This document shows, one piece after another, positions 31,213 to 41,972 of a stretch of DNA of 64,000 nucleotides (its first letter is position 1; every line of letters starts with the position of its first letter). Source of the DNA: Lelliottia sp. WAP21 (GTDB taxonomy: Bacteria; Pseudomonadota; Gammaproteobacteria; Enterobacterales; Enterobacteriaceae); contig NZ_JAIWPG020000002.1 in assembly GCF_020532665.2 (NCBI RefSeq), positions 496,001 through 560,000 of the forward strand, read 5' to 3'. The notes beneath the pieces were generated by a model. The model worked only from the letters and a program-made list of their open reading frames with translations. It did no database searches and was not told where the DNA came from. A program made the position numbers and the translations under genes.

Positions 31213-31665
31213 ATGAAACGTGTTCTTTTATTATTACTTTTATTTACCCAAACCACCTTTGCGAATTGCTGGGATAACGCGGCTCGTTATTATCACGTTG
31301 ACCCCTGGTTATTATTTGCCATTGCCAAAGTGGAATCGGGAATGAATCCCTACGCGGTGGGCGTTAACCACGACGGCACGCGTGATGTGGGGCTGATGCA
31401 AATCAACAGTTCGCATTTTAACGAACTCGCACGCAAAGGTATCGATGAGTATCGGCTGATGACAGAACCTTGCACCTCAATCATGGTGGGGGCGTCGATA
31501 TTGTCCGGGATGATTAAAGTTTATGGTTATAACTGGGAAGCAGTGGGTGCCTATAACGCGGGCTTAAAAAAAGATAATTATCCGCAGCGAATGATCTATG
31601 CCCGGAAAGTCTGGAAAAAATACCAGCAAATTAAAATGACGCAGCAGGTGAATTATACAGGTTGA
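31213..31665 (+). CDS. Small lytic transglycosylase (SLT domain, IpgF/VirB1-like)
   Basis: 150-residue exported peptidoglycan-cleaving enzyme. The ATG at 31213 is chosen: AGGAAAAG lies upstream and a signal peptide MKRVLLLLLLFTQTTFA follows; a TTG at 31174 would add 13 unlikely residues. The SLT domain shows the catalytic Glu in AIAKVESGMNP, then VGLMQINSSHF and the YNAG motif (AVGAYNAGLKK). Cys residues flank the fold (NCWDNAARYY, TEPCTS), as in IpgF-type enzymes that open the wall for secretion machines. It lies between the two chitinases on the same strand. A wall-remodelling role for secretion is inferred. Confidence 0.85.
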   Translation: MKRVLLLLLLFTQTTFANCWDNAARYYHVDPWLLFAIAKVESGMNPYAVGVNHDGTRDVGLMQINSSHFNELARKGIDEYRLMTEPCTSIMVGASILSGMIKVYGYNWEAVGAYNAGLKKDNYPQRMIYARKVWKKYQQIKMTQQVNYTG

Positions 31666-31797
31666 TTTTTTATTTTTTGAAGAATGCCGTTACGTGTTCT
31701 TCAGAAAATGAAAATATTTATGGCTGATTTATTAAAGGATTAATACATCAGCTTGGAATGTGACTTCTCTCAATCATAATTTACAGGATAAATTGAA

Positions 31798-33636
31798 ATG
31801 AATAAAAGGACATTGCTGAGTGTACTCGTCGCAGGAGCATGCGTTGCACCGTTCATGGCACAGGCCACGATGTTACAGGCCAGCGCCAGCGAACCGTACA
31901 CCCTGAAAGCCAGCGATCTGCAAAAGAAAGAGCAGGAGTTGACCAGCTTCCCATTGATGGCATCCGTGAAAGATACCATTCGGACGCTGGACAACAGCCT
32001 GGTCGAGCAGATTGAGCCTGGCCGGGCCGCCAACCCAGAAAACGTGAAGCGCGTTGAAGGGATCGTGAAGGCCAGCGACTGGGAATACCTGTTCCCGATG
32101 CGCGCCAAAGAGTATACCTACAGCAACTTCCTGAAAGCGGTGGGCAAATTCCCGGCACTGTGTAAGACCTATAATGACGGTCGTAACAGTGACGCGATTT
32201 GCCGTAAAGAGCTGGCAACCATGTTTGCTCACTTCGCTCAGGAGACCGGTGGTCATGAAAGCTGGCGTCCGGAAGCCGAATGGCGTCAGGCGCTGGTCCA
32301 TGTGCGTGAAATGGGCTGGACCGAAGGTCAGAAGGGCGGTTACAACGGCGAGTGTAACCCGGATATCTGGCAGGGTCAGACCTGGCCTTGCGGTAAAGAT
32401 AAAGACGGCGATTTCGTCAGCTACTTTGGCCGTGGCGCGAAGCAGCTTTCGTACAACTATAACTATGGTCCGTTCTCTGAAGCGATGTTCGGCGATGTCC
32501 GCACGCTGCTGGATAAACCTGAACTGGTGGCGGATACCTGGTTAAACCTGGCGAGCGCCATCTTCTTCTTCGCCTACCCACAACCGCCAAAACCAAGCAT
32601 GTTGCAGGTGATTGACGGTACCTGGCAGCCAAACGATCACGATAAAGCGAACGGTCTGGTGTCGGGCTTCGGCGTGACCACGCAGATCATCAACGGCGGC
32701 GTTGAGTGCGGTGGCCCAACCGAAATCGCCCAGTCCGAGAACCGTATCAAGTACTACAAAGAGTTTGCTAATTACCTGAAGGTGCCGGTACCGGCGAACG
32801 AAGTACTGGGCTGTGCCAACATGAAACAGTTTGATGAGTACGGCGCTGGCGCGCTGAAAATCTACTGGGAACAGGACTGGGGATGGAGCAACGAGACGCC
32901 AGACGGTAAGACCTACTCTTGCCAGCTGGTGGGCTACCAGACGCCATTCAGCGCCTTCAAAGAGGGTGACTACTCCAAATGCGTGCAGAAGTTCTTCAAC
33001 GTGAACATTGTGAACGACGATGGTTCTTCCGTTACGCCTTCAGATGAGGTCAAACCGACCCCGGCACCGTCTGACGATACGCCTGCACCGGTTCCGTCTG
33101 ATGAAACCCCGGCTCCAGTGCCCTCTGACGACACGCCAGCTGAACCTGCTACCGTGAACCACGCACCGGTTGCGCACATTGCGGGTCCGATTGGTGCCGT
33201 TGATGCAGGCGCGCAGGTTTCTCTGAGTGCCGAAGGGTCGACCGATGAAGACGGTAACCAACTGACCTACACCTGGCGTAGCCAGGACGGTCAGACGGTC
33301 ACAGGTCAGGACAAAGCGGTGGTGAGCTTTACTGCTCCAGAGTCTTCTACCGCGCAGCAATACGAAGTCAGCCTGACCGTGAGCGATGGCGAACTGAGCA
33401 GCACCACCTCTTACCTGCTGAACGTGAAAGCGAAAGCTTCTACCCCTGCTCAGGATGAAGGTACTTATCCTGGCTGGAGTGCGAACAGCAAGTACAAGGC
33501 GGGCGATATCGTGAATAACCACGGTAAGCTGTTCCAGTGCAAACCGTTCCCGTACAGCGGCTGGTGTAACAACGCCCCGGCTTACTACGAACCGGGCGCA
33601 GGTCTGGCCTGGGCAGACGCCTGGTCAGCGCTCTAA
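31798..33636 (+). CDS. Secreted GH19 chitinase with PKD and chitin-binding module
   Basis: 612-residue exported chitinase of the plant-type GH19 family. Signal peptide about 1-23 ([15 protein letters not shown]). The catalytic domain (about 90-405) carries [13 protein letters not shown] with the conserved acidic residues, [17 protein letters not shown], and [12 protein letters not shown] Ser/Asp/Pro linker with repeats lies at about 408-455, a PKD-like domain at about 456-540, and a C-terminal CBM5/12-type module at about 553-612 ([16 protein letters not shown]). It should complement the GH18 enzyme and shares its secretion route. A long A+T-rich leader suggests its own promoter. Confidence 0.93.
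   Translation: MNKRTLLSVLVAGACVAPFMAQATMLQASASEPYTLKASDLQKKEQELTSFPLMASVKDTIRTLDNSLVEQIEPGRAANPENVKRVEGIVKASDWEYLFPMRAKEYTYSNFLKAVGKFPALCKTYNDGRNSDAICRKELATMFAHFAQETGGHESWRPEAEWRQALVHVREMGWTEGQKGGYNGECNPDIWQGQTWPCGKDKDGDFVSYFGRGAKQLSYNYNYGPFSEAMFGDVRTLLDKPELVADTWLNLASAIFFFAYPQPPKPSMLQVIDGTWQPNDHDKANGLVSGFGVTTQIINGGVECGGPTEIAQSENRIKYYKEFANYLKVPVPANEVLGCANMKQFDEYGAGALKIYWEQDWGWSNETPDGKTYSCQLVGYQTPFSAFKEGDYSKCVQKFFNVNIVNDDGSSVTPSDEVKPTPAPSDDTPAPVPSDETPAPVPSDDTPAEPATVNHAPVAHIAGPIGAVDAGAQVSLSAEGSTDEDGNQLTYTWRSQDGQTVTGQDKAVVSFTAPESSTAQQYEVSLTVSDGELSSTTSYLLNVKAKASTPAQDEGTYPGWSANSKYKAGDIVNNHGKLFQCKPFPYSGWCNNAPAYYEPGAGLAWADAWSAL
33067..33147 (+). repeat. Three 27-bp units encoding the PSDDTPAPV linker
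   Basis: Three tandem 9-residue units ([27 protein letters not shown]) at residues 424-450 separate the catalytic and PKD parts of the GH19 chitinase. They are unrelated in sequence to the DVPA linker of ChiA but alike in acidic, Pro-rich character. Confidence 0.85.
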
Positions 33637-33641
33637 AAGCA

Positions 33642-33667
33642 AAACGGCAACCTTCGGGTTGCCGTTT
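33642..33667. terminator. Terminator after the GH19 chitinase
   Basis: Perfect 11-bp stem AAACGGCAACC / GGTTGCCGTTT with a TTCG tetraloop. It lies just after the chitinase stop and 27 bp from the convergent ybjS stop, so it can serve both directions. Confidence 0.9.
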
Positions 33668-33694
33668 AACGTTTATTCACCTGCTGCAACAGTC

Positions 33695-34708
33695 TTAACG
33701 ATGCAGTTTCCCGTGATCGCGCAGCCAGGCTGCCGTCTGCACGATACCCTCATCCAGCGTGACGACGGGTTTATACCCCAGCTCGGTTTCAGCGCGCGTG
33801 GTATCCAGCGTAAAATCAAAGTTAAGTTTTGACACGCCGTAGTGGGTTAACGCAGGCTCTTTTGCCGACTTATTGCCTAACCGCTCCATGCTGCGGGCGA
33901 TCATATCCAGCATCGGATAGGGTACCGAGCGGATGCGGCAGTGGATGTTCAGTTCATCAATCAGCTTCTGCACGATGCTGCGCAGCGTGCGCGGCTCACC
34001 GTTCGTAATGTTATACGCCCGCCCGGAAACCAGGTGGTCGCACGCGGGCTGGCTGGCCAGCCACATAGCGTGGATCGCATTTTCAAAGTAGGTCATGTCC
34101 ACCAGCGCCTCACCGCCACGGGGCAGCAGCACGCTGCCGTAGTGGTGCATCATGTGCGCCAGACGCGGAATAAACACTTTATCATGCGGGCCAAACAGGC
34201 TTTGCGGGCGCAACACGGTAAAGCGGGTATGCGGGTTCGACTGCGCCAGCAGATCGATCACCTCTTCGCTGGCCGCTTTACTGCGGGCGAATTCACAGGC
34301 GAAGCGCGCAGGGCGAAAATCTTCCTGAATATCGCGATGGTGGTGATAATCGAAATAGAGCGAAGGCGAGGAGATATGAATAAAATTACGCACACCCCAG
34401 GCGACGGACCACTCGCCCAGACGACGCGTGGCGCGTACGTTAGCGAGGTCGAATGCCTCCTGCGTGCCCCAGGGAGAGGTAAAGCTGGAGCAGTGCCACA
34501 GGGTGTCAATACCGGCCAGCATGACCTTGGCCTGGGAAGAGACCAGTTCCGTCAGATCGGCCTGGATAAATTCCGCGCCCATCTTTTGCAGGAGTTTCCC
34601 CATCGCTTCATTGCGACCGGTAGCTCTGACGCTGATGCCTTTTTTGCGCAGAAACTCGACCGCGTTTCGGCCTAAGCCGCTGGTGGCGCCGGTAACCAGT
34701 ACCTTCAT
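33695..34708 (-). CDS. ybjS: NAD(P)-dependent epimerase/dehydratase family protein YbjS
   Basis: Short-chain/extended SDR protein, 337 residues from the start at 34708 ([16 protein letters not shown]); a longer frame to 34855 would add 49 non-conserved residues. The Rossmann motif GATSGLG is at the N-terminus. The Tyr/Lys active-site region is less obvious ([13 protein letters not shown]). Substrate unknown. It is the first backbone gene after the secretion island and is followed upstream by ybjT on the same strand, as in E. coli. Confidence 0.93.
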   Translation of the reverse strand: MKVLVTGATSGLGRNAVEFLRKKGISVRATGRNEAMGKLLQKMGAEFIQADLTELVSSQAKVMLAGIDTLWHCSSFTSPWGTQEAFDLANVRATRRLGEWSVAWGVRNFIHISSPSLYFDYHHHRDIQEDFRPARFACEFARSKAASEEVIDLLAQSNPHTRFTVLRPQSLFGPHDKVFIPRLAHMMHHYGSVLLPRGGEALVDMTYFENAIHAMWLASQPACDHLVSGRAYNITNGEPRTLRSIVQKLIDELNIHCRIRSVPYPMLDMIARSMERLGNKSAKEPALTHYGVSKLNFDFTLDTTRAETELGYKPVVTLDEGIVQTAAWLRDHGKLHR

Positions 34709-34796
34709 ATCAATCCACTGTGTTGAAAAGAATTTCGTGCGCATTCTTCCGTGATTTACGCCATGATGCAATGGGAAAGGTGAAAGTTTAAGAGTT

Positions 34797-36236
34797 TTAT
34801 TTACGCTTTCCCTCTCGCTGTTCTGCCCGTTGCACAATGCGTTTTGCCATTCCACGGAAGATAAAAAGATGCGCAGGGATCATCAACAGCCAGTAAAACA
34901 GTCCCGGCATTCCGTGGGGATGCCACCAGGCGCGCACGTCCAGTTCGCGGTGATCGCCCTTGTCTTTGAGGGTGAAACAGAGCCGCCCCAGACCGGGCGC
35001 TTTCATGCCAAACAGCAGCGCGAGCTGTTTTTCTGGCTCCACGATAATCACCTTCCAGCTGTCCACGGCATCGCCAACCTGAAGATAAGGGCGTGCGGGT
35101 CGGCCTTTCGCCAGTTTATGCCCCACCAGCAGGTCCAGCATGCCGCGCGTTTGCCACAAAATATTGCCGAAGAAGTAGCGCTCTTTACCGCCAATTTGAT
35201 TCACCACCTCCCACAGGGCGGCGAGGCTGGCGGATGTCTTCACGGTGAATCCCGCTTGCTTAGGGAAATAGCCATACTCGGGACGCCAGCGGGCAAATGC
35301 CTGCGCGTCATACCCCCAGTCGCTGGAATTCACCAGTTTCTCTTCTTCTTTCAGAGTATGGCGTACCGCATCGTCAAAGCGGATCAGGTCCTGCGGGATC
35401 AGTGCGCGAAGATCGCGGTCGTCAGCCAGCAGATCATGCTTCAACCCCTGGATCAGCGCTTTGGCGGTGGTCGGCGGCACAGAGGTGATGACGGTTAAAA
35501 ACCAGACCGAGATCCAGCTTGTCGGGAAGGGGATGGGGAGCAGCAAACGTTGCCGTCCGCTCACGCGCATAAAATGCTCGAATTGCGCCTGATAACTCAG
35601 CACCTCCGGACCCGCCGCTTCTAACACCCGATGCTCTTGCGCCGGGTGATGCAGTAGCTCCACCAGGTAGTGGAGTAAATTCTCCAGCGCGATGGGCGTG
35701 GTACGCGAACGTACCCAGCGCGGCGGCGTCAGCACCGGCAGGTTATAGACCATATCGCGCATCACCTCGAAGGCGGCAGAGCCCGCGCCGACAATGATCC
35801 CGGCACGGAGTTCGGTCAGCGGGATATTCGCGCTGCGCAGGGTTTCTGCCGTAAGCTGACGGGCGCGAAGATGATCGGATTGTTCGTGTTCAGGTGCCTG
35901 AAGGGAGCTTAAGAAAATCACCTGCTTCACGGGGGTTTGCAGCAGAGCATCGCGAACGTTCAACGCCACCTGCCGTTCATGGGCGATAAAGTCGCCGCCT
36001 TCCCCCATGCTGTGAACCAAAAAATAGAGCGTGTCGACCCCTTCCAGCAGGGCAGGAAGCGTTTCTGGCCAGTTAAGATCGACCACATGACAACTGACAC
36101 CGGGCAGATTTTGCTTCTGCAAACGCTCCACGTTACGTGCCGCGGCCAGCACCTGATACCCGCGCTCGCTTAACGCGGACGTGAGATGCTGACCAATATA
36201 GCCGCTGGCGCCTAACACCAGAATTCGTTGCGGCAC
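34797..36236 (-). CDS. ybjT: SDR-fold oxidoreductase YbjT (DUF2867)
   Basis: 479-residue protein with an N-terminal NAD(P)-binding domain ([14 protein letters not shown], residues 4-17) and a C-terminal DUF2867 region from about residue 320. The C-terminus includes hydrophobic segments ([18 protein letters not shown]) and suggests membrane association. Function is not established. It lies 10 bp after ltaE on the same strand, so it is probably co-transcribed with it. Confidence 0.93.
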   Translation of the reverse strand: MPQRILVLGASGYIGQHLTSALSERGYQVLAAARNVERLQKQNLPGVSCHVVDLNWPETLPALLEGVDTLYFLVHSMGEGGDFIAHERQVALNVRDALLQTPVKQVIFLSSLQAPEHEQSDHLRARQLTAETLRSANIPLTELRAGIIVGAGSAAFEVMRDMVYNLPVLTPPRWVRSRTTPIALENLLHYLVELLHHPAQEHRVLEAAGPEVLSYQAQFEHFMRVSGRQRLLLPIPFPTSWISVWFLTVITSVPPTTAKALIQGLKHDLLADDRDLRALIPQDLIRFDDAVRHTLKEEEKLVNSSDWGYDAQAFARWRPEYGYFPKQAGFTVKTSASLAALWEVVNQIGGKERYFFGNILWQTRGMLDLLVGHKLAKGRPARPYLQVGDAVDSWKVIIVEPEKQLALLFGMKAPGLGRLCFTLKDKGDHRELDVRAWWHPHGMPGLFYWLLMIPAHLFIFRGMAKRIVQRAEQREGKRK

Positions 36237-36246
36237 GTTGTGCTCC

Positions 36247-37248
36247 TTAGCGCTGTAAAAAAGCCTGCCAGTGTTTTACCACCTCAGCAAGCTGCTCGCG
36301 GTTAACATCAAGGTGCATCACCAGACGTACCACCGGTGAGGCATTGATCAACACGCCCTGGGCTTTCATGTGCTCCCCGAGCGCAGCGGCCTGATCCTCA
36401 CCGACGCGAACAAACAGCATATTGGTGTCATGGCGCATCACGTCGGCCCCGATTTCACGCAGCTGCGTCGCCATCCATGCCGCATTGTCATGATCGTCTT
36501 TCAGACGCGTGACATTACTTTTCAGAGCGTAAAGGCCTGCGGCGGCCAGAATACCCGCCTGACGCATCCCGCCGCCGGTCATTTTACGCCAGCGGTTTGC
36601 GCGCTTAATGTAATCCGCATCGCCCACCAGCAAGGAGCCTACCGGCGTGCCCAACCCTTTGGACAGGCAAATGGTGAACGAGTCACAATACTGCGTGATA
36701 TCTTTTAACGCGCAGCCGTATTCCACCACGGCGTTAAAGATACGCGCACCGTCTACGTGCAGGCCGAGCTTACGCTCACGGGTAAATTCCCACGCTGCTT
36801 TGAGGTAGTCACGCGGCAGCACTTTGCCGTTATGGGTATTCTCCAGACTCAGCAGTCTGGTGCGGGCAAAGTGAATATCGTCTGCTTTGATTTTTGCGGC
36901 CACTTTGTCCAGCGGCAGGGTGCCATCAGAGGCTGCATCGATAGGCTGCGGCTGGATGCTGCCCAGGACCGCAGCGCCACCGGCTTCGTAGAGATAGTTA
37001 TGCGCACCCTGACCGACGATATACTCTTCGCCGCGTTCGCAGTGGCTGAGCAGCGCCACCAGATTAGCCTGGGTGCCGGTGGGCAGGAACAGCGCGGCCT
37101 CTTTACCGCTCAACTCTGCGGCGTAGCGCTGAAGTTCGTTCACCGTGGGATCGTCACCGTAAACGTCGTCCCCGACCGGGGCGGTCATCATTGCCTGAAG
37201 CATGGCGCGACCCGGACGGGTAACGGTATCACTGCGTAAATCAATCAT
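36247..37248 (-). CDS. ltaE: Low-specificity L-threonine aldolase LtaE
   Basis: PLP enzyme that cleaves threonine and allo-threonine to glycine and acetaldehyde; 333 residues, identical in length to E. coli. The N-terminus [17 protein letters not shown] is the family hallmark. The PLP-binding lysine sits in [14 protein letters not shown], and the Asp in [11 protein letters not shown] contacts the cofactor. It lies between poxB and ybjT on the minus strand. Confidence 0.96.
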   Translation of the reverse strand: MIDLRSDTVTRPGRAMLQAMMTAPVGDDVYGDDPTVNELQRYAAELSGKEAALFLPTGTQANLVALLSHCERGEEYIVGQGAHNYLYEAGGAAVLGSIQPQPIDAASDGTLPLDKVAAKIKADDIHFARTRLLSLENTHNGKVLPRDYLKAAWEFTRERKLGLHVDGARIFNAVVEYGCALKDITQYCDSFTICLSKGLGTPVGSLLVGDADYIKRANRWRKMTGGGMRQAGILAAAGLYALKSNVTRLKDDHDNAAWMATQLREIGADVMRHDTNMLFVRVGEDQAAALGEHMKAQGVLINASPVVRLVMHLDVNREQLAEVVKHWQAFLQR

Positions 37249-37401
37249 GACATATCCTTAAACGCGTCACCTTTTACGCCGTCTCGGCGTTGGCTTCGCC
37301 CTCAAACCCCGGGCAGATCGTTATCTCTGCTGCCGGGATTTTCGGGCGTGCCGCCTTAATGCACCATAAAGGGTTTTGCGTATGACTTTAAAAGGATATT
37401 T

Positions 37402-39120
37402 TTACCTGAGCCAGTTGGTTTTTGCCAGTTCCATCACTTCGTCACCGCGACCACTGATGATCGCGCGCAACATATAGAGGCTAAAGCCTTTGGCCTGCTC
37501 CAGTTTGATCTGCGGTGGGATGGCCAGTTCGTCTTTGGCAACCACCACGTCGACCAGCACCGGGCCATCGATAGAGAACGCGCGCTGTAAGGCTTCATCG
37601 ACGTCTGAGGCTTTCTCAACGCGAATGCCGGTGATACCGCAGGCCTCAGCAATGCGGGCAAAGTTGGTGTCCTGGAGTTCGGTGCCGTCAGTCAGATAAC
37701 CCCCGGCTTTCATCTCCATGGCGACAAAGCCCAGCACGCTGTTGTTAAAGACCACGATTTTGACAGGCAGCTTCATCTGTACCACCGACAGAAAATCGCC
37801 CATCAGCATGCTGAATCCGCCGTCGCCACACATCGCCACAACCTGGCGCTCCGGCGCGGTCGCTTTCGCGCCAAGCGCCTGCGGCATGGCGTTAGCCATA
37901 GAACCGTGGTTGAACGAGCCAATTAATCGGCGCTTGCCGTTCATTTTGAGATAGCGGGCAGCCCAGACGGTAGGGGTGCCAACGTCGCAGGTGAAGATGG
38001 CATCCTCGGCGGCAAAATGGCTGATCTGCTGCGCGAGATACTGTGGATGGATGGCTTTCTCGCTGGGCTTCGCCAGATCGTCCAGCCCTTTACGGGCATC
38101 ACGATAGTCGCTAAGCGCTTTGTCGAGGAATTTACGATCCGTCTTCTCTTCCAGATGCGGCAGCAGGGCGGCGAGGGTCGCTTTGATATCGCCAATTAAC
38201 GCCATGTCGACCTTGCTGTGGGAGCCAATGCTGCCGGGGTTGATGTCAATCTGAATGATTTTGGCATCCGTGGGATAAAAGGCGCGATAGGGGAACTGGG
38301 TACCAAGGAGAATCAGCGTGTCGGCATTCATCATGGTATGGAAACCGGACGAGAAACCAATCAGGCCGGTCATGCCCACGTCGTAAGGGTTGTCATATTC
38401 GACGTGCTCTTTCCCGCGCAGCGCGTGGACGATGGGCGCTTTTAGCTTCCCGGCAAATTCCAGTAACTCTTTATGCGCGCCAGCACAGCCGCTGCCGCAC
38501 ATCAGGGCGATGTTGCTGGAGTAACGCAGCAGTTGCGTCAGCTTTTTCAGCTCCTCTTCCGCCGGGGTGACAACAGGCTGCGGTGCAGCATACCAGTGGC
38601 TACTGGCGCCTTCCGGCGCGGCTTTTAACGCGACATCGCCCGGCAAAACCACCACCGAGACACCGCGATTCAGGATAGCTTTGCGCATCGCGATCGCCAT
38701 CACCTGTGGGATCTGCTCAGGCGTGGAGACCAATTCACAATAGTGGCTACATTCACGGAACAGCTCCTGCGGATGCGTTTCCTGAAAATAGCCGCTACCG
38801 ATTTCACTCGACGGGATGTGGGCCGCGATCGCCAGCACCGGTACGCGGTTACGGTGGCAGTCGAACAGGCCATTGATCAGGTGAAGGTTACCCGGGCCAC
38901 AGGAGCCGGCACATACGGCCAGTTCACCGGTCAGTTGCGCCTCGGCACCGGCGGCAAAGGCGGCGACCTCTTCATGGCGGGTGGGCATCCATTCGATGGT
39001 TTTCATTTTATTGAGACTGTCGCTCAGTCCGTTCAGCGAATCTCCGGTCACGCCCCAGATGCGTTTGACGCCAGCCTGTTCCAGGGTTTTTGCGACGTAC
39101 GCGGCTACAGTTTGTTTCAT
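37402..39120 (-). CDS. poxB: Pyruvate dehydrogenase (quinone) PoxB
   Basis: Peripheral membrane flavoprotein that decarboxylates pyruvate to acetate and CO2 and passes electrons to ubiquinone; 572 residues as in E. coli. TPP-enzyme domains are visible: N-terminal with the catalytic Glu in [15 protein letters not shown], central FAD-binding, and C-terminal with the TPP motif (MCGDGGFSM...NN). The C-terminal lipid-activated tail is present ([15 protein letters not shown]). In E. coli it is RpoS dependent. Here poxB is followed by the inserted doxX-mur block instead of hcr. Confidence 0.96.
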   Translation of the reverse strand: MKQTVAAYVAKTLEQAGVKRIWGVTGDSLNGLSDSLNKMKTIEWMPTRHEEVAAFAAGAEAQLTGELAVCAGSCGPGNLHLINGLFDCHRNRVPVLAIAAHIPSSEIGSGYFQETHPQELFRECSHYCELVSTPEQIPQVMAIAMRKAILNRGVSVVVLPGDVALKAAPEGASSHWYAAPQPVVTPAEEELKKLTQLLRYSSNIALMCGSGCAGAHKELLEFAGKLKAPIVHALRGKEHVEYDNPYDVGMTGLIGFSSGFHTMMNADTLILLGTQFPYRAFYPTDAKIIQIDINPGSIGSHSKVDMALIGDIKATLAALLPHLEEKTDRKFLDKALSDYRDARKGLDDLAKPSEKAIHPQYLAQQISHFAAEDAIFTCDVGTPTVWAARYLKMNGKRRLIGSFNHGSMANAMPQALGAKATAPERQVVAMCGDGGFSMLMGDFLSVVQMKLPVKIVVFNNSVLGFVAMEMKAGGYLTDGTELQDTNFARIAEACGITGIRVEKASDVDEALQRAFSIDGPVLVDVVVAKDELAIPPQIKLEQAKGFSLYMLRAIISGRGDEVMELAKTNWLR

Positions 39121-39273
39121 GGTTGTCCATCTCCGTTTTTGTGATATCGATTACAAGCTTAGAAGAAAAGTGCCGTTATGCCCGCGAAATCCCCCTCATT
39201 AATCGTTGCTTTCATTGGGAAACAAATCGTCATATTGTGGTGTGACCTCAGGTGAAAACAGGAATCATTTCAA

Positions 39274-39708
39274 ATGGTTAAATCATTGTTAATGTCTGTT
39301 AATAAAACGCTAACGCATGAAGATTTTGGCAAGCTCTTACTCCGTCTTGCCGTAGGCGGGCTCATGCTGTTCCACGGTCTGCATAAGTTATTTGGTGGGG
39401 TGGGCTTTATCAGCGGCATGCTGGTGGAGAAAGGGCTGCCCGGGTTTATTGCCTACGGCGTATTGATTGGCGAAGTGGTCGCGCCCGTGCTGATCGTACT
39501 GGGCATTTTCACCCGCCCGGCAGCGTTGGTCCTGGCGTTTACCATGATTGTGGCGTGGCTGATGGTGGGCACCGGCAAAACCTTCGCGCTGGATGCGGTA
39601 GGGGCCTGGGCTATCGAGAGCCTGGTGTACTTCTTTATTGGTGCGCTGGCGGTGGCGGCTTTAGGCGCAGGACGTTACTCCGTGGCGACCCGTCCGGCCT
39701 GGCAATAG
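39274..39708 (+). CDS. DoxX-family membrane protein
   Basis: 144-residue integral membrane protein with the DoxX pattern: FGKLLLRLAVGGLMLFHGLHKL near the start, then four hydrophobic segments (about 22-40, 62-80, 86-105 and 115-135). An ATG at 39292 is a possible alternative start. DoxX proteins are linked to redox or quinone-associated membrane functions in several bacteria, but no catalytic role can be assigned. It has no equivalent between poxB and hcr in E. coli. It is divergent from poxB and converges on the MurR-like gene through a strong hairpin. Confidence 0.85.
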   Translation: MVKSLLMSVNKTLTHEDFGKLLLRLAVGGLMLFHGLHKLFGGVGFISGMLVEKGLPGFIAYGVLIGEVVAPVLIVLGIFTRPAALVLAFTMIVAWLMVGTGKTFALDAVGAWAIESLVYFFIGALAVAALGAGRYSVATRPAWQ

Positions 39709-39714
39709 GCAACG

Positions 39715-39740
39715 GCCCGGCGCAGATCCTTGCGCCGGGC
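39715..39740. terminator. Bidirectional terminator between doxX and the MurR-like gene
   Basis: Perfect 10-bp stem GCCCGGCGCA (39715-39724) / TGCGCCGGGC (39731-39740) with a 6-base loop in the 38-bp gap between convergent stops. No long T-run is present. Confidence 0.75.
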
Positions 39741-39746
39741 AAGGGG

Positions 39747-40586
39747 TTACTCCAGTTTGCCAATTAACTCACGGCTTTGCTTAATCATATTCAGCGAGCG
39801 GAGATCGTGCAGCTGCAAAAGCCCGATAAAAATCAGGTCGGTGATACAGTTTTGCGCCGTACGCGAAGAGATGGATGAGCTGCGCCATTCGTCCTCGTTT
39901 GACAGGGTATCCACGGCATAATGGGCAATGCGCCGTAGCGGGCTTTTATTCACAGAGGTGATGGCGATCACCGTCGCGCCCTTGGCTTTTGCGGCATGTG
40001 CCGCCAGGTTAATCTCTTTTTTTCTGCCGGAGTAGGAGAGCACAATCTGTACGTCAGCCGACGTGAGCGCCTGAGCAACGGTCAGCTGAACGTGAGAGTC
40101 CACTTCGCAGGCCACGTTATAACCAATTTTCATCAGCTTAAAGGCGAGATCTTTCCCGGCAAGCGCCGATGCGCCAAGGCCGGTAATCTGAATTAAACGG
40201 GCTTTATCTAGCGCATGAATAATCGTGGTGAGCGTGGGAAAGTGGATACAGTGTGTGGTTTTTTCCAGCGCCATCCGCTTTTCAAGGATGAGCTTTTCCG
40301 CTATCACCTGCAGCGAGTCGGATTTATTGATCGAGCTGTGCAGAACGGGCTCATTTTCCGTTTTATTTTCACTGATAATTGAGATTTTTAGCTCGGTAAA
40401 GCCTTTCGCCCCCACTTTTTTGGCAAATTTACTGATGGAGGATTGGGCCACCTGCAGGCGCGATGCCAGCGAGTGGGTGGTCGCATCTTTGAGTAATTCA
40501 ATATTGTTAACGATATAAATCGCTATTTTTCTTTCTGTGGGTGAATAGTTTTCCAGACCCGATTTTATTTTATTGATATATCCCAC
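39747..40586 (-). CDS. RpiR-family regulator, MurR-like
   Basis: 279-residue regulator with an N-terminal helix-turn-helix (about 1-75; LASRLQVAQSSISKFAKKVGAKGFTEL) and a C-terminal SIS sugar-phosphate-binding domain (about 120-260; ITGLGASALAGKDLAFKLMKIGYNV, VLSYSGRKKEINLAAHAAKAKG). It closely resembles E. coli MurR, which senses MurNAc-6-phosphate and represses murQP, down to the C-terminal WRSSSISSRTAQN pattern. It is divergent from the porin-murP operon and so probably represses it. Whether the effector is MurNAc-6-P or a related phosphosugar is not shown. Confidence 0.87.
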   Translation of the reverse strand: MGYINKIKSGLENYSPTERKIAIYIVNNIELLKDATTHSLASRLQVAQSSISKFAKKVGAKGFTELKISIISENKTENEPVLHSSINKSDSLQVIAEKLILEKRMALEKTTHCIHFPTLTTIIHALDKARLIQITGLGASALAGKDLAFKLMKIGYNVACEVDSHVQLTVAQALTSADVQIVLSYSGRKKEINLAAHAAKAKGATVIAITSVNKSPLRRIAHYAVDTLSNEDEWRSSSISSRTAQNCITDLIFIGLLQLHDLRSLNMIKQSRELIGKLE

Positions 40587-40619
40587 GTGATATGCCTTCT
40601 CCCTACCGAGTTAACTGGG

Positions 40620-40659
40620 GAATATAATTTATTCAATGTATAAATACAAATTATAATTC
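40620..40659. promoter_or_regulatory. Candidate operator of the MurR-like regulator
   Basis: Near-perfect inverted repeat: GAATATAATTT (40620-40630) and AAATTATAATTC (40648-40659) around an A+T-rich centre. It begins 34 bp upstream of the regulator start, in the 232-bp divergent region shared with the porin gene. The position fits an operator controlling one or both promoters; the binding protein is inferred. Confidence 0.45.
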
Positions 40660-40818
40660 ATCTGCTGGCATGGTTTTATTTTGAATTCTGTCACAAATCA
40701 TTAAAAATGAAACGTTAATTCCATTTTAAACTTTATAAAAGTGATCAATGATTCCTCCCGCATTAATTATCTCTTACCAGAAAATGAAGAATGACAATAC
40801 GATTGATAAGGATGGAAT

Positions 40819-41904
40819 ATGAATAATGGATTGAAGTATTTAGCTGGGATATTATTTACAGTGACGTTTTGCAGCAATGCCGCCGTGATATATCAGGCAG
40901 ATGATGGATCGAACATCGATTTATATGGTCGTCTGGGTTTTAACGTCTCCGATAAAAAAACCGGGGATACCTCCGGCGATTTCGACGCCCGTATTGGCTT
41001 TTCGGCCCGTCAGGCAATCAACGAGAAGCTGGCGGTGATCGGATTTACCCAATACCAGGTGAATGCGGCGGAGTATGCCAACAACATCAAAGCCGAAGAT
41101 CCGGATGATTTTACGGCGCGTTACGTCTGGGCGGGGCTGGATTTTGCCGAGTGGGGAAAGGTCACAGCGGGGCGTGTCTCCTCGGGGCTTATCATGTTCA
41201 CCGACATTGGCGATGTGTTTGCCAGTTCTGATGTTGCCATGGCGCGGCAGGCCAACTTTATCGACCCTACCGCCGTACAGGTGTTTCGTCAGGACGGCAC
41301 GATCCAGTATCAAAATACGATCGGCGATGTCGATTTCTCTACCGCCTGGATTCTGGGCAATAACAGTTCCGACCTCGATTACGGCGTTAACGCCGCGGTG
41401 CGCTATACCCTGGATATGGGGAACGCCGGAAAATTTCAGCCGGTTCTGGCTCTTCAGCAATCGCAGGCCAGCCATGACGACACCTCGGTTCAGTCGGACG
41501 ATGACGCCGACAAATACCAGATGTGGGGCGCAGGGGCGCGCTACTACCTGGGCGATGCGATGTTCGGCTTGCTCTATGCAGAAGATACCGTTGAGTATCT
41601 CGACGGGCGGCCAGACAGTACTGACAAAGATTATGAAGCCACGTTCGTTTACAGCCTGACGCCGGCGTGGTGGCTCCGGACAGGCTATCGTCATCTGGAA
41701 AATACCGATGGCGACGGACTCAAACTGCGCGATGCGACCTTTGAAGTGCAATACAAAGCGACCGCCAAAAGTTCGATATACGCCTCTTACTCATGGCGTA
41801 ACGGTGAGGCCGGGGTGAATCGGGTAACCAATAGCCTGGTGTCGTTTGGCGGTAGCGATCCGGACGATGACTATTTCCACCTCGGATTACGCTACGAATT
41901 TTGA
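40819..41904 (+). CDS. General porin-like outer-membrane protein
   Basis: 361-residue outer-membrane beta-barrel of the OmpC/OmpF superfamily. Signal peptide about 1-21 (AGILFTVTFCSNA). The N-terminal strand has IDLYGRLGFNV, the internal strand pattern alternates aromatic and hydrophobic residues, and the protein ends in FHLGLRYEF with the terminal Phe needed for BAM insertion. It differs clearly from the housekeeping OmpC/OmpF and I do not recognise a named orthologue. As the first gene of the operon ahead of a sugar PTS, it probably admits the PTS substrate across the outer membrane. Confidence 0.88.
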   Translation: MNNGLKYLAGILFTVTFCSNAAVIYQADDGSNIDLYGRLGFNVSDKKTGDTSGDFDARIGFSARQAINEKLAVIGFTQYQVNAAEYANNIKAEDPDDFTARYVWAGLDFAEWGKVTAGRVSSGLIMFTDIGDVFASSDVAMARQANFIDPTAVQVFRQDGTIQYQNTIGDVDFSTAWILGNNSSDLDYGVNAAVRYTLDMGNAGKFQPVLALQQSQASHDDTSVQSDDDADKYQMWGAGARYYLGDAMFGLLYAEDTVEYLDGRPDSTDKDYEATFVYSLTPAWWLRTGYRHLENTDGDGLKLRDATFEVQYKATAKSSIYASYSWRNGEAGVNRVTNSLVSFGGSDPDDDYFHLGLRYEF

Positions 41905-41972
41905 CGTTCGCCCGCATTTTCAAAACGTTTTGGGAAAGGACATTTGCATTGTCCTTTCCCGCAGGAGTAAAT

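Noticed and set aside
31670..31715. Hairpin TGAAGAA...TTCTTCA after the lytic transglycosylase gene
   Set aside because: The stem is weak, A+T rich and not followed by T residues on the coding strand.
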